Shown: positions 1-4,996, numbered from the stretch's first letter. The stretch: 10,416 bases of DNA from Candidatus Brocadia sp. (GCA_030837935.1 JAUQXU010000503.1:1-10416), one strand, 5' to 3'. Numbers and translations are program-made. Notes: a model not told the origin generated them from the sequence alone.

Positions 1-1208
1 GGGGGTATCTTTAATTTGTGTCGCGTCATTAAATTGACGGCCTGAGGCAAGATTGTGGAAATTTCGACCCGCTTCAAAGGGATATCGTAATACCGTTCCA
101 AAAAATCGCTGATATCATGTTTGAAATCTCGTAAGGTATCCTCCTCAACGAAGGTCCCCAGCGTTTCCAATGCCTTCAAGATACCATGGATATTTTTCAT
201 GGATACGGCTATCAAGAGGCTTACAATGACATCCCTTGTGTCTTCGTCGAGTCTGCCTACCATTCCAAAATCTACGAACGCGGCGGCATTATCAGGCAGG
301 ATGAAGATATTTCCCGGATGAGGATCTGCATGAAAGAACCCGTCAATGAATATTTGCTGCAGGATGGCATTCGCGCCATGTGCGGCGACGGCTTTCTTTT
401 CTTCGGCTGTGTGTGATTGTATTAAGTAATCGTTCAGTCGAATGCCTATGATTTCTTCTGTGGTAACGACCTTGGTTTTGGTGTAATCCCAAAAGACCTT
501 GGGAATATGAACGGTTGTACTGTCCTTAAAGTTTTTACGGAATTTATCAATATTGTGCGCCTCGTAGGTAAAATCTATCTCCTTTGTTATGACCTTGGAA
601 AATTCGTCAACGATGCCAACCGGGTTGAAAAATTTAACGTCCTGCATATATCGGCTAGCCAGTTGGGCTAAGGTATAAAGAATGTCTAGATCAGTTTCGA
701 TCATTTTGCGGATATCAGGACGTTGCACCTTTACGACGACGTTCTCTCCCGTCTCGAGTTGTGCCCGATGCACCTGTCCCAGGGAGGCTGCTGCCAGGGG
801 AGCCGGATCAAATGAGGCAAATAATTCTTCCGGATATTCCCCAAGGGATTCCTTTATCTGCTTTCTGGCATCATCATAACCAAATGGCGGAACATGATCC
901 TGGAGTTTACTCAGTTCATTACAAAGATCTAAAGGAACCAGGTCCGGTCGAACACTCAGAATTTGGCCAAATTTTATAAAAGTGGGACCGAGTTCTTCCA
1001 ATACTTTTCTGAGCCGGACGGCGCGAGACTCCAGAGGTTCGGTAAAACGGCGCAATATCCGGGTTTTGATAATGCCCCTTCCAATAACATGATCTTCTAA
1101 ATGAAGTTGCTGGATGGCAAAACCAAAACCGTGTTTGGTTAATATCCTGAGAATTTGATTGAAACGCCGTATGTCCCGAATCTTTTGGCCTATTTTTCTG
1201 AGTTGCAT
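1..1208 (-). CDS. ubiB: ABC1/AarF/UbiB-family atypical protein kinase (C-terminus cut by window)
   Basis: I translated this frame from the minus strand; 402 residues are visible and the 3' end lies outside the window. The family usually has about 450-560 residues. Visible family motifs are KFGQ in place of KxGQ at residues 79-82, the alanine-rich loop AAASLGQVH at 139-147 that replaces the glycine-rich loop of normal kinases, the lysine in VVVKVQRP at about 160, HADPHPGN at 293-300 in the catalytic loop, and VDFGMVG with metal-binding D313. The ATG at 1208 is fixed by an in-frame TAA two codons upstream, and the SD is weak. Known members are membrane-associated ATPases or kinases needed for ubiquinone and other isoprenoid-lipid metabolism. 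Whether this one serves quinones, other lipids or something else is not visible. It is the last visible gene of a minus-strand set with the phasin-like and DUF2284 genes, 190 bases beyond the phasin-like gene. The family call is firm; the pathway is inferred. Confidence 0.93.
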   Translation of the reverse strand, partial: MQLRKIGQKIRDIRRFNQILRILTKHGFGFAIQQLHLEDHVIGRGIIKTRILRRFTEPLESRAVRLRKVLEELGPTFIKFGQILSVRPDLVPLDLCNELSKLQDHVPPFGYDDARKQIKESLGEYPEELFASFDPAPLAAASLGQVHRAQLETGENVVVKVQRPDIRKMIETDLDILYTLAQLASRYMQDVKFFNPVGIVDEFSKVITKEIDFTYEAHNIDKFRKNFKDSTTVHIPKVFWDYTKTKVVTTEEIIGIRLNDYLIQSHTAEEKKAVAAHGANAILQQIFIDGFFHADPHPGNIFILPDNAAAFVDFGMVGRLDEDTRDVIVSLLIAVSMKNIHGILKALETLGTFVEEDTLRDFKHDISDFLERYYDIPLKRVEISTILPQAVNLMTRHKLKIP

Positions 1209-1250
1209 GTATTACTCGTTTCCAAAACCTGGCAGGTTAGACCCGGACAC

Positions 1251-1269
1251 GGACAAACACATTTTGTCC
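1251..1269. repeat. 7-bp inverted repeat in the phasin-ubiB gap
   Basis: GGACAAA and TTTGTCC form a perfect 7-bp inverted repeat around a 5-base loop. A second small one, AACCT-GGC-AGGTT, lies nearby at 1226-1238, just upstream of the ubiB start. They sit in the 190-base gap between the phasin-like gene and ubiB, so they would fold in the leader of the ubiB transcript. There is no T-run after the stem in the direction of transcription, so I do not call a terminator. The function is unknown. Confidence 0.4.
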
Positions 1270-1350
1270 ATGCCACCCAGGAACCCACTGAATGAAAATC
1301 TTTGAAAAAGGTAGCGCAGATCCCTTGTGGTCGGCATTTTGGCTGGGGAT

Positions 1351-1380
1351 ATCCACCCCCTAACCCCCGCCAGCGGGGGA
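1351..1380. repeat. G/C-run palindromic intergenic element
   Basis: A block of C-runs (CCACCCCC, AACCCCC) leads into a near-perfect palindrome, CCCCCGC-CA-GCGGGGG, at 1364-1379. Read on the minus strand this is a G-run series followed by a stable hairpin of about 7 bp, just after the phasin-like stop codon. It looks like a dispersed REP-like intergenic element. A related pattern of C- and G-runs occurs at 3401-3432. It could stabilise or attenuate the phasin-ubiB transcript, but there is no U-tract for a classical terminator. Confidence 0.5.
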
Positions 1381-1398
1381 CACCACCCGCGCTACGCA

Positions 1399-1713
1399 TT
1401 ACGTCTGATCTTCTCTTGATTCCAACCTCTTTATGATCTCATCAAGTTTTTTCTGCATGTGCTGGAGTTCTTTTCGTGTTGGTATATCCAACTTGTGGAG
1501 CGCATTTTCTACGATCTTTTCAATCTTCGATTCAATTTCCTGTTTGCCAGATAAAACTTTTTTAAAAACCTCATTTACCTGTGCCTTTGCCTCGTCTTTT
1601 TTGATTTCACCTTTTTTTACCATTTCATCAATGACTTCCTCAACGTTCTCTTTCGTTATAAGCAATGCACCAAAACCGAGGTTGATTACTTTATTAATGA
1701 TATCTGTCACCAT
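1399..1713 (-). CDS. phasin-like small coiled-coil protein
   Basis: This is a 104-residue, highly charged and mostly helical protein with no signal peptide. The N-terminal segment has the short hydrophobic start (LGFGALLITKENVEEVIDEM, residues about 12-31) followed by MVKKGEIKKDEAKAQVNEV, which is typical of the phasin-like family annotated as polyhydroxyalkanoate synthesis regulator (COG3937 type). Residues about 75-100 look like a coiled coil. Family members bind polyester granules or act as small regulators, but many occur in organisms without PHA synthesis, so granule binding is not implied here. The SD AAGGGAG lies 6 bases before the ATG. The start is 24 bases after the DUF2284 stop codon, so the two are probably co-transcribed, with ubiB downstream. 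The family call comes from sequence character and length, and no catalytic residues are expected. Confidence 0.65.
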   Translation of the reverse strand: MVTDIINKVINLGFGALLITKENVEEVIDEMVKKGEIKKDEAKAQVNEVFKKVLSGKQEIESKIEKIVENALHKLDIPTRKELQHMQKKLDEIIKRLESREDQT

Positions 1714-1737
1714 ATTTTTCTCCCTTACGTATAAAAT

Positions 1738-2304
1738 TTATTCTAAAAGGATCAGTCCGTATATATTAACCTCTTCGTTTTTATTTTTCAGCGTCTCGAT
1801 TTTTAAGTTATGATTTCTTGCTGTCTGATACACATCAATACCGCAGGCCTCCATCGAAGGTCTTGCTTCCATGGTACGAACACAGGAAAGCGTGGTAGCG
1901 CAATTCTCGCATAATTTACAAGGACCTGCTCCGAGTCCAAAGGCTTTATAAAAGCCCAGGGAGAACGCCGTTTTTTCAATTTCTGCAGTGATATAACGCA
2001 TCTGCCAGCTCAGGCGTCCATGGAGCAGTAACGCCCTGTTATATTCCATAAGGATTTCTTTCATTTCTTCAAACGAAGGTGAGTGGGGTGGGCAGGTGAG
2101 TTTTTTCCCGTATTCTTCACATCCATATTTGCATTTTAATTGGACCCATCGTCCAACAGTGATGGTGTTGGGATGAATGATGACTGCCTGCACACAACCG
2201 AGTTCTACAGCTTTTTTGATCAATACATTACACAGATCAGTAAGATTCTGATGTGGTGTAATAACGGTCTGAAATTCAGGCATTGCCGAATCTGTGGTGT
2301 GCAC
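1738..2304 (-). CDS. DUF2284 predicted metal-binding protein
   Basis: This protein has 188 residues when read from a GTG start. The GTG is preceded by AGGAG at 8-base spacing and is preferred over the internal ATG at 2283 (residue 8). Eight ordered cysteines stand out: C58, C62 and C71 in the segment KCKYGCEEYGKKLTCPPHSP, then C129, C132, C135 and C141 in GPCKLCENC...LSC, and C154 in MEACGIDVY. The CxxCxxC cluster and the RPSMEACGIDVY segment are characteristic of the DUF2284 family, which is common in anaerobes and is thought to bind metal or Fe-S clusters. No enzymatic function is established. There is no signal peptide, so it should be cytoplasmic. It is the first gene of the minus-strand operon and has its own promoter candidate at 2347-2375. 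Whether it works with the phasin-like and UbiB-like proteins is unknown. Confidence 0.85.
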   Translation of the reverse strand: MHTTDSAMPEFQTVITPHQNLTDLCNVLIKKAVELGCVQAVIIHPNTITVGRWVQLKCKYGCEEYGKKLTCPPHSPSFEEMKEILMEYNRALLLHGRLSWQMRYITAEIEKTAFSLGFYKAFGLGAGPCKLCENCATTLSCVRTMEARPSMEACGIDVYQTARNHNLKIETLKNKNEEVNIYGLILLE

Positions 2305-2346
2305 CGGTAAATCTCCTAAAGGATTATTTTTTTTGCATTCAATGCT

Positions 2347-2375
2347 ACTATAAACAAGGCGAGATGTTTAATCAA
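2347..2375 (-). promoter_or_regulatory. sigma-70-type promoter for the DUF2284-phasin-ubiB operon
   Basis: Read on the minus strand, TTGATT (2375-2370) is followed after 17 bases by TATAGT (2352-2347). Transcription would begin near 2340, giving a leader of about 36 bases before the GTG at 2304. Spacing is optimal, and four of six -35 bases and five of six -10 bases match consensus. It is divergent from the radC promoter, and the two -35 boxes are only 36 bases apart. Confidence 0.55.
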
Positions 2376-2411
2376 ATATTTTTTATGTAACATGTACGTA
2401 AAGACATTTTG

Positions 2412-2439
2412 TTGACAGTGGCAATTCATGAAGTATAAT
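2412..2439 (+). promoter_or_regulatory. consensus sigma-70-type promoter for radC
   Basis: TTGACA at 2412-2417 and TATAAT at 2434-2439 both match the full consensus, with a 16-base spacer. The predicted transcript start is near 2446. It faces radC and is back to back with the minus-strand promoter at 2347-2375. Two perfect boxes suggest strong housekeeping transcription unless a repressor acts here. Confidence 0.7.
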
Positions 2440-2494
2440 CTGTCGGTACATAGACGTGACCTCCTGGAAAATAAACATTTTTATGATCTTAGTG

Positions 2495-2510
2495 TGCCGT
2501 ATATGCGGCA
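2495..2510 (+). promoter_or_regulatory. small hairpin in the radC leader
   Basis: TGCCG-TATATG-CGGCA forms a 5-bp stem with a 6-base loop. It ends two bases before an in-frame ATG (2513) and 14 bases before the ATG at 2525 that I prefer as the radC start. The leader also contains ACCTCC at 2459-2464, the reverse of a Shine-Dalgarno sequence. No good SD is seen before any candidate start, so the leader may control or limit translation. This is weak evidence from a short stem. Confidence 0.25.
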
Positions 2511-2524
2511 TTATGACTGCAGGT

Positions 2525-3223
2525 ATGAAGGAAGAAAAGAAACGTCCTACGATCAAACAACTCCCTACCCATGAGAGACCCCGGGAAAGGCTTATCCAAA
2601 GTGGCGATGAGCACCTGACAGACGCAGAACTCTTAGGAATCATCATTCGTGACGGTACCACAAATTACAGCGCAGTTGATTTAGCGCAAAAGCTTCTTTC
2701 TGAGTATGGGGACTTCCGAAGGTTGAGCATGGCCTCTGTCGGTGAATTGTGCAGGATGAAAGGGATAGGTCCGGCTCGAGCTGCACAGATCAAGGCATCG
2801 TTGGCCATTGCAAAGCGGTTTTCTACCATTTCGGTAAAGCCCCTTCAGCAATTTAAGTGTAGCAACGACATCTTTGATCACTTTCACGAACGTTTACGCG
2901 GAAAGAAACAAGAAATCTTTTCGGTTGTCTTGCTTGACAATAAAAACCGTGTTATCAAAGAGTTGGCGATCTCAGCGGGCAGCCTTACCTCCAGTATCGT
3001 TCATCCAAGAGAGGTATTTAATCCGGCGATCAGGGAGTCCGCAGCATCAGTGATCTTTGTCCATAATCACCCATCGGGTGATCCGGAGCCAAGCAAAGAA
3101 GATATTCAAATAACCAACCGGTTGCTGGAGGCAGGGAGTGTAGTTGGGATAAGAGTTTTGGATCATATTATCATAGGAAATGAATGTTTTGTGAGTTTTA
3201 AGGACAAAGGGATTATGTCTTGA
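2525..3223 (+). CDS. radC: RadC family (JAB/MPN metalloprotease-like) protein
   Basis: From the ATG at 2525 the protein has 232 residues, close to the usual 220-230 of the family. The frame is open further upstream to a GTG at 2456 and an ATG at 2513, but the extra residues (MTSWKINIFMIL...) do not resemble RadC N-termini. The N-terminal part has the RPRERLI.SG...LTDAELLGIIIR signature and a helix-hairpin-helix (MKGIGPARAAQIKA, residues about 78-91). The C-terminal part is a JAMM-type domain with HNHPSGDPEPSKED, placing H180, H182 and D193 as the likely metal ligands, followed by GIRVLDHIIIG. The domain architecture is intact. RadC was once linked to DNA repair, but that phenotype was traced to recG in E. 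coli, so its true activity is unsettled. It appears to be transcribed alone from the promoter at 2412-2439. No strong SD precedes any start, so the exact N-terminus is uncertain. Confidence 0.93.
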   Translation: MKEEKKRPTIKQLPTHERPRERLIQSGDEHLTDAELLGIIIRDGTTNYSAVDLAQKLLSEYGDFRRLSMASVGELCRMKGIGPARAAQIKASLAIAKRFSTISVKPLQQFKCSNDIFDHFHERLRGKKQEIFSVVLLDNKNRVIKELAISAGSLTSSIVHPREVFNPAIRESAASVIFVHNHPSGDPEPSKEDIQITNRLLEAGSVVGIRVLDHIIIGNECFVSFKDKGIMS

Positions 3224-3334
3224 CAATAACTTTTTATAAGCTTATACTTATTTCCTATACTTATCGATTTACACGCCTCCGCCAAGAGTATTATTCCTTT
3301 ACGTTTTAAATGCATTTTATTTACGAATCCGCCA

Positions 3335-3348
3335 CTTACGATCGTAAG
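3335..3348. repeat. 14-bp perfect palindrome
   Basis: CTTACGATCGTAAG is an exact palindrome without a loop, so it suits binding by a dimeric protein better than an RNA hairpin. It lies 112 bases after radC and about 207 bases before tRNA-Arg. No copy was noticed elsewhere in the window. It may be an operator or the tip of a small palindromic element; nothing here decides between these. Confidence 0.4.
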
Positions 3349-3400
3349 AAATGTTCCTTTAAAGGGAGAGCATATTCCTGGCTCGGAGAAGTTGCAATCA

Positions 3401-3432
3401 AATCCCCCTTAAAAAATGGGGTGAAGGGGGTT
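3401..3432. repeat. C-run/G-run inverted repeat, dispersed-element type
   Basis: CCCCCTT at 3404-3410 pairs with AAGGGGG at 3424-3430 (7-bp stem, 13-base A-rich loop), flanked by AAT and TTG. This motif style, a C-run with TTAAA and then GGGG with GGGGGTT, is common in dispersed intergenic repeats of several environmental bacteria. It resembles the element at 1351-1380 in composition, though not base for base. Confidence 0.45.
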
Positions 3433-3555
3433 GTAAAAAACGTGTCAGAACTTGTCCTCATGAAACCCGTCCTCGTAAAAACGGGGAATGGGGAAAGAAG
3501 TTTTTACACAGGAATACCATAGACTCCTGTTAGGCATATTGAAAAATTGTTGCTA

Positions 3556-3629
3556 GCGCCCATAGCTCAATTGGATAGAGTCACGGACTACGAATCCGGA
3601 GGTTGGAGGTTCAAATCCTCCTGGGCGCG
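3556..3629 (+). tRNA. tRNA-Arg(ACG)
   Basis: A full cloverleaf can be drawn. The acceptor GCGCCCA (3556-3562) pairs with TGGGCGC (3622-3628) and the discriminator is G3629. The D-stem GCTC pairs with GAGT (one G-T pair), and the anticodon loop CTACGAA carries anticodon ACG at 3590-3592. The variable loop has 5 bases, and the T-arm is GGAGG-TTCAAAT-CCTCC. The outer anticodon-stem pair is an A-G mismatch (3583/3599). CCA is not encoded, unlike in the two serine tRNAs downstream. ACG needs A34-to-inosine editing to read CGU, CGC and CGA, and the editing enzyme TadA is the next gene. Confidence 0.97.
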
Positions 3630-3662
3630 TTTTAAATTTCCGATATTAAGGTTTATGGTATT

Positions 3663-4130
3663 ATGGAAGACGCACACAAACATGAATATTTCATGAGACA
3701 AGCTATTATAGAAGCGGGAAAGGCCGTGGAAAAGGACGAGGTGCCTGTAGGGGCTGTGATTGTGTATGAGGATCGTATTATTGCCCGCGCACATAACCAG
3801 CGTGAAATGCTCAATGACCCTACCGCCCATGCCGAAATGATAGCAATAACTCAAGCTGCAGCCTATTTGGAAAACTGGCGTTTAACAGGGACAACCATCT
3901 ATGTCACTTTGGAACCTTGTGCAATGTGCGCCGGGGCATTAGTGCAGTCAAGGGTAGATACCCTTGTTTATGGAACTGTGGACAAAAAGGCAGGGGCATG
4001 TGTATCCGTGATGAATCTTGTTCAGGAGCCCAGATTTAACCATCGTCTGGAAGTTGTGCCGAGTATCCTTGCTAACGAATGTAAGTATTTGTTACAAAAG
4101 TTCTTTTTAGAAAATTGCCGGATGAAATAA
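3663..4130 (+). CDS. tadA: tRNA(adenine34) deaminase TadA
   Basis: This 155-residue protein is of normal length for the family. It has the cytidine/deoxycytidylate deaminase fold motifs: VPVGAVIV at 27-34, HAE at 56-58 (zinc ligand H56 and catalytic proton-shuttling E58), and PCAMC at 85-89 (zinc ligands C86 and C89). The DPTAHAEM and TLEPCAMCAGA segments and the following YGTVDKKAGACVS are typical of TadA rather than guanine or free-nucleoside deaminases. It hydrolytically deaminates A34 of tRNA-Arg(ACG) to inosine and works as a homodimer in the cytoplasm. The ATG at 3663 has a modest upstream TAAGG at 11-base spacing. It begins 33 bases after the end of its likely substrate tRNA gene, so the two may share a transcript. 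The order tadA - SRP RNA - dnaX - ybaB - recR is as in Bacillus subtilis. Confidence 0.96.
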   Translation: MEDAHKHEYFMRQAIIEAGKAVEKDEVPVGAVIVYEDRIIARAHNQREMLNDPTAHAEMIAITQAAAYLENWRLTGTTIYVTLEPCAMCAGALVQSRVDTLVYGTVDKKAGACVSVMNLVQEPRFNHRLEVVPSILANECKYLLQKFFLENCRMK

Positions 4131-4141
4131 CTCCTTACCTG

Positions 4142-4212
4142 TTTAAACGGTTTAAACCGTTTGATCTGTTTAAGCGGTTTTAAGCTGTTTAAGGTTTGAG
4201 GCATTTGAACCG
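4142..4212. repeat. degenerate 9-base tandem repeat (TTTAAACCG-like)
   Basis: Eight successive units start with TTT: TTTAAACGG (4142), TTTAAACCG (4151), TTTGATCTG (4160), TTTAAGCGG (4169), TTTTAAGCTG (4178), TTTAAGG (4188), TTTGAGGCA (4195) and TTTGAACCG (4204). The first four keep strict 9-base phase. The first two units create an exact 18-bp palindrome, AAACGGTTTAAACCGTTT (4145-4162). The array fills nearly the whole gap between tadA and tRNA-Ser(CGA). It may act as a hairpin-forming 3' end of the tadA transcript, or may simply be a slippage-derived microsatellite. Confidence 0.7.
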
Positions 4213-4220
4213 CAAGGGTC

Positions 4221-4312
4221 GGAGAGGTGCCAGAGTGGTTGATCGGGACGGTCTCGAAAACCGTTTCTCGCATAACAGCGGGACGTGGGTTCGAATCCCA
4301 CCCTCTCCGCCA
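4221..4312 (+). tRNA. tRNA-Ser(CGA)
   Basis: The acceptor GGAGAGG (4221-4227) pairs with CCTCTCC (4302-4308), the discriminator is G4309, and CCA is encoded at 4310-4312. The anticodon stem ACGGT/ACCGT encloses loop CTCGAAA with anticodon CGA at 4255-4257, reading UCG. A long class II variable arm (TCTCGC/GCGGGA, 6 bp, 4266-4283) and the T-arm GTGGG-TTCGAAT-CCCAC confirm serine identity. Acceptor stem and discriminator are identical to the tRNA-Ser at 4444. Confidence 0.96.
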
Positions 4313-4365
4313 GTTGGTGGCTGGCGAGTGTTGCTTCAGGCCTATAAAAAACTGATGCAACGTGA

Positions 4366-4404
4366 AAAGTGTAAAATACCGTTGAGGAGATAATTTTACA
4401 CTTT
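4366..4404. repeat. 12-bp perfect inverted repeat between the two tRNA-Ser genes
   Basis: AAAGTGTAAAAT (4366-4377) and ATTTTACACTTT (4393-4404) are exact reverse complements with a 15-base loop that contains GTTGAGGAGATA. The stem is AT-rich (3 G/C pairs), so it is a weak terminator at best, though TTTGCATTTT follows. It ends five bases before the -35 box of the next promoter. It may separate the two tRNA units, guide 3' processing of the first tRNA, or bind a regulator. Confidence 0.55.
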
Positions 4405-4409
4405 GCATT

Positions 4410-4438
4410 TTGACAGTTTCATTTTTCCATTTGTAAAT
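4410..4438 (+). promoter_or_regulatory. promoter candidate for tRNA-Ser(GGA) and the SRP RNA
   Basis: TTGACA (4410-4415) is a perfect -35 box. After 16-17 bases there is TGTAAAT (4432-4438) as a weak -10. The tRNA begins at 4444, so transcription would start at or within a base or two of the mature 5' end, an unusually short or absent 5' leader. The -10 is not strong, hence moderate confidence. Confidence 0.4.
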
Positions 4439-4443
4439 GACGA

Positions 4444-4536
4444 GGAGAGGTGTCAGAGAGGCCGAATGAGCGCGCTTGGAAAGCGCGTATACCGACAAAA
4501 TCGGTATCGCGGGTTCGACTCCCGCCCTCTCCGCCA
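4444..4536 (+). tRNA. tRNA-Ser(GGA)
   Basis: The acceptor GGAGAGG (4444-4450) pairs with CCTCTCC (4526-4532), the discriminator is G4533, and CCA is encoded at 4534-4536. The anticodon stem CGCGC/GCGCG encloses loop TTGGAAA with anticodon GGA at 4478-4480, reading UCC and UCU. The class II variable arm is a strong 7-bp stem (ATACCGA/TCGGTAT, loop CAAAA, 4489-4507). The T-arm is GCGGG-TTCGACT-CCCGC. It ends only 12 bases before the SRP RNA, so the two are probably made as one precursor. Confidence 0.97.
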
Positions 4537-4548
4537 GTTTATAAAATA

Positions 4549-4820
4549 GGCCGTGCTAGATGGGGAGCTAGCGGTTCCCTGTAACCTGCAACCCGCTACA
4601 GCAGGATCAATCGCTTTTTCGAGGACCTAAAGAACATTAACTTTATCTATGTAAGTGGTGATGAAGGCCGGATCTCATGCAATAAGAGATTGTGTGAACC
4701 TGGTCAGATGCGGAAGCAAGCAGCCATAAGCATATGTCCTTATGTGCCGTGAGCCAGTCGGGCCTGAGCTTACTGCATAGATACAGCAATGGGAATGGGG
4801 ACGAAAAAAAGTGCACGGCC
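4549..4820 (+). ncRNA. ffs: signal recognition particle RNA, large bacterial type with Alu domain
   Basis: The closing helix GGCCGTGC (4549-4556) pairs with GCACGGCC (4813-4820), giving about 272 bases, close to the 271-base B. subtilis scRNA. The Alu domain is visible: helix 3 GGGA/TCCC (4563-4579), the linker TGTAA (4580-4584), and helix 4 CCTGC/GCAGG (4585-4605). The two apical loops can pair with each other (TAGCGG 4569-4574 with CCGCTA 4593-4598). The S domain tip has GGTCAGATGC, the GGAA tetraloop at 4712-4715 and GCAAGCAGC, the Ffh-binding helix 8. TTTT follows at 4821, a possible end point. It acts with Ffh in co-translational membrane targeting. It lies between tRNA-Ser and dnaX, the same place as in B. 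subtilis. Confidence 0.95.
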
Positions 4821-4836
4821 TTTTATGTAATTTTTA

Positions 4837-4853
4837 GGATAATACTGTTATCC
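4837..4853 (+). terminator. weak hairpin after the SRP RNA gene
   Basis: GGATAA-TACTG-TTATCC is a 6-bp stem with a 5-base loop, 17 bases after the SRP RNA end and followed by CCTTCTTTAATTT. The stem is short and the T-tract interrupted, so termination is only possible. The TTTT at 4821-4824 directly after the closing helix is an alternative end. Confidence 0.3.
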
Positions 4854-4898
4854 CCTTCTTTAATTTCGGCCATCTGAAAAGTGGCGAAAGAAAGTGTA

Positions 4899-4927
4899 TT
4901 GATATAGGTCTGGTGAGAAAGTATAAT
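4899..4927 (+). promoter_or_regulatory. sigma-70-type promoter for the dnaX operon
   Basis: TTGATA (4899-4904) and TATAAT (4922-4927) are separated by an ideal 17-base spacer. Transcription would start near 4934, leaving a leader of about 63 bases before the dnaX ATG. No hairpin with a T-run lies between this site and dnaX. The operon thus appears to be expressed separately from the SRP RNA just upstream. Confidence 0.68.
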
Positions 4928-4996
4928 TAAAAAAAGCGCTGTTACATATCCGAATTCACGTCTTGGAAAAAAATGTAATTATCGAGGTGAAAGCTA

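Larger units (their letters stand above)
3224..3555. other. 332-base gene-free stretch rich in palindromes
   Basis: No convincing gene lies here. The one short frame (3310-3522) has no SD and runs through repeat-like sequence. Contents in order: the palindrome TATAAGCTTATA at 3235-3246 just after radC; a 9-base direct repeat TATACTTAT at 3243-3251 and 3256-3264; the 14-bp palindrome at 3335-3348; the palindrome CCTTTAAAGG at 3356-3365; the C-run/G-run hairpin at 3401-3432; and ACAGGA...TCCTGT at 3508-3530, 26 bases before tRNA-Arg. I could not find a clean promoter for the tRNA-Arg/tadA unit, though one must lie here or further upstream. Confidence 0.5.

Noticed and set aside
1190..1399. 69-residue minus-strand open frame between the phasin-like gene and ubiB
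   Set aside because: It overlaps the ubiB start and consists of translated intergenic repeats rich in Gly, Pro and Cys, with no recognisable domain.
1433..1813. 126-residue plus-strand open frame, Phe/Ser-rich and seemingly membrane-like
   Set aside because: It is the antisense shadow of the Lys/Glu-rich phasin-like gene. The apparent hydrophobicity comes from complementing AAA/GAA codons.
3379..3397. Possible sigma-54 promoter (TGGCTCG...TTGCA)
   Set aside because: The spacing between the -24 GG and -12 GC elements is about two bases too long, and sigma-54 sites tolerate almost no spacing change.
3310..3522. 70-residue plus-strand open frame before tRNA-Arg
   Set aside because: No SD, low-complexity composition, and it crosses two palindromes and the C-run/G-run repeat, so it looks non-coding.
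4131..4220. CRISPR array
   Set aside because: The 9-base units are contiguous, degenerate and have no spacers, and there are no cas genes.
4022..4498. 158-residue minus-strand open frame over the tRNA-Ser region
   Set aside because: It runs antisense through the tadA end, the 9-base repeat array and both tRNA-Ser genes. The repeated LKP/LKQ/FKP peptide is just the repeat translated, and there is no SD or family likeness.
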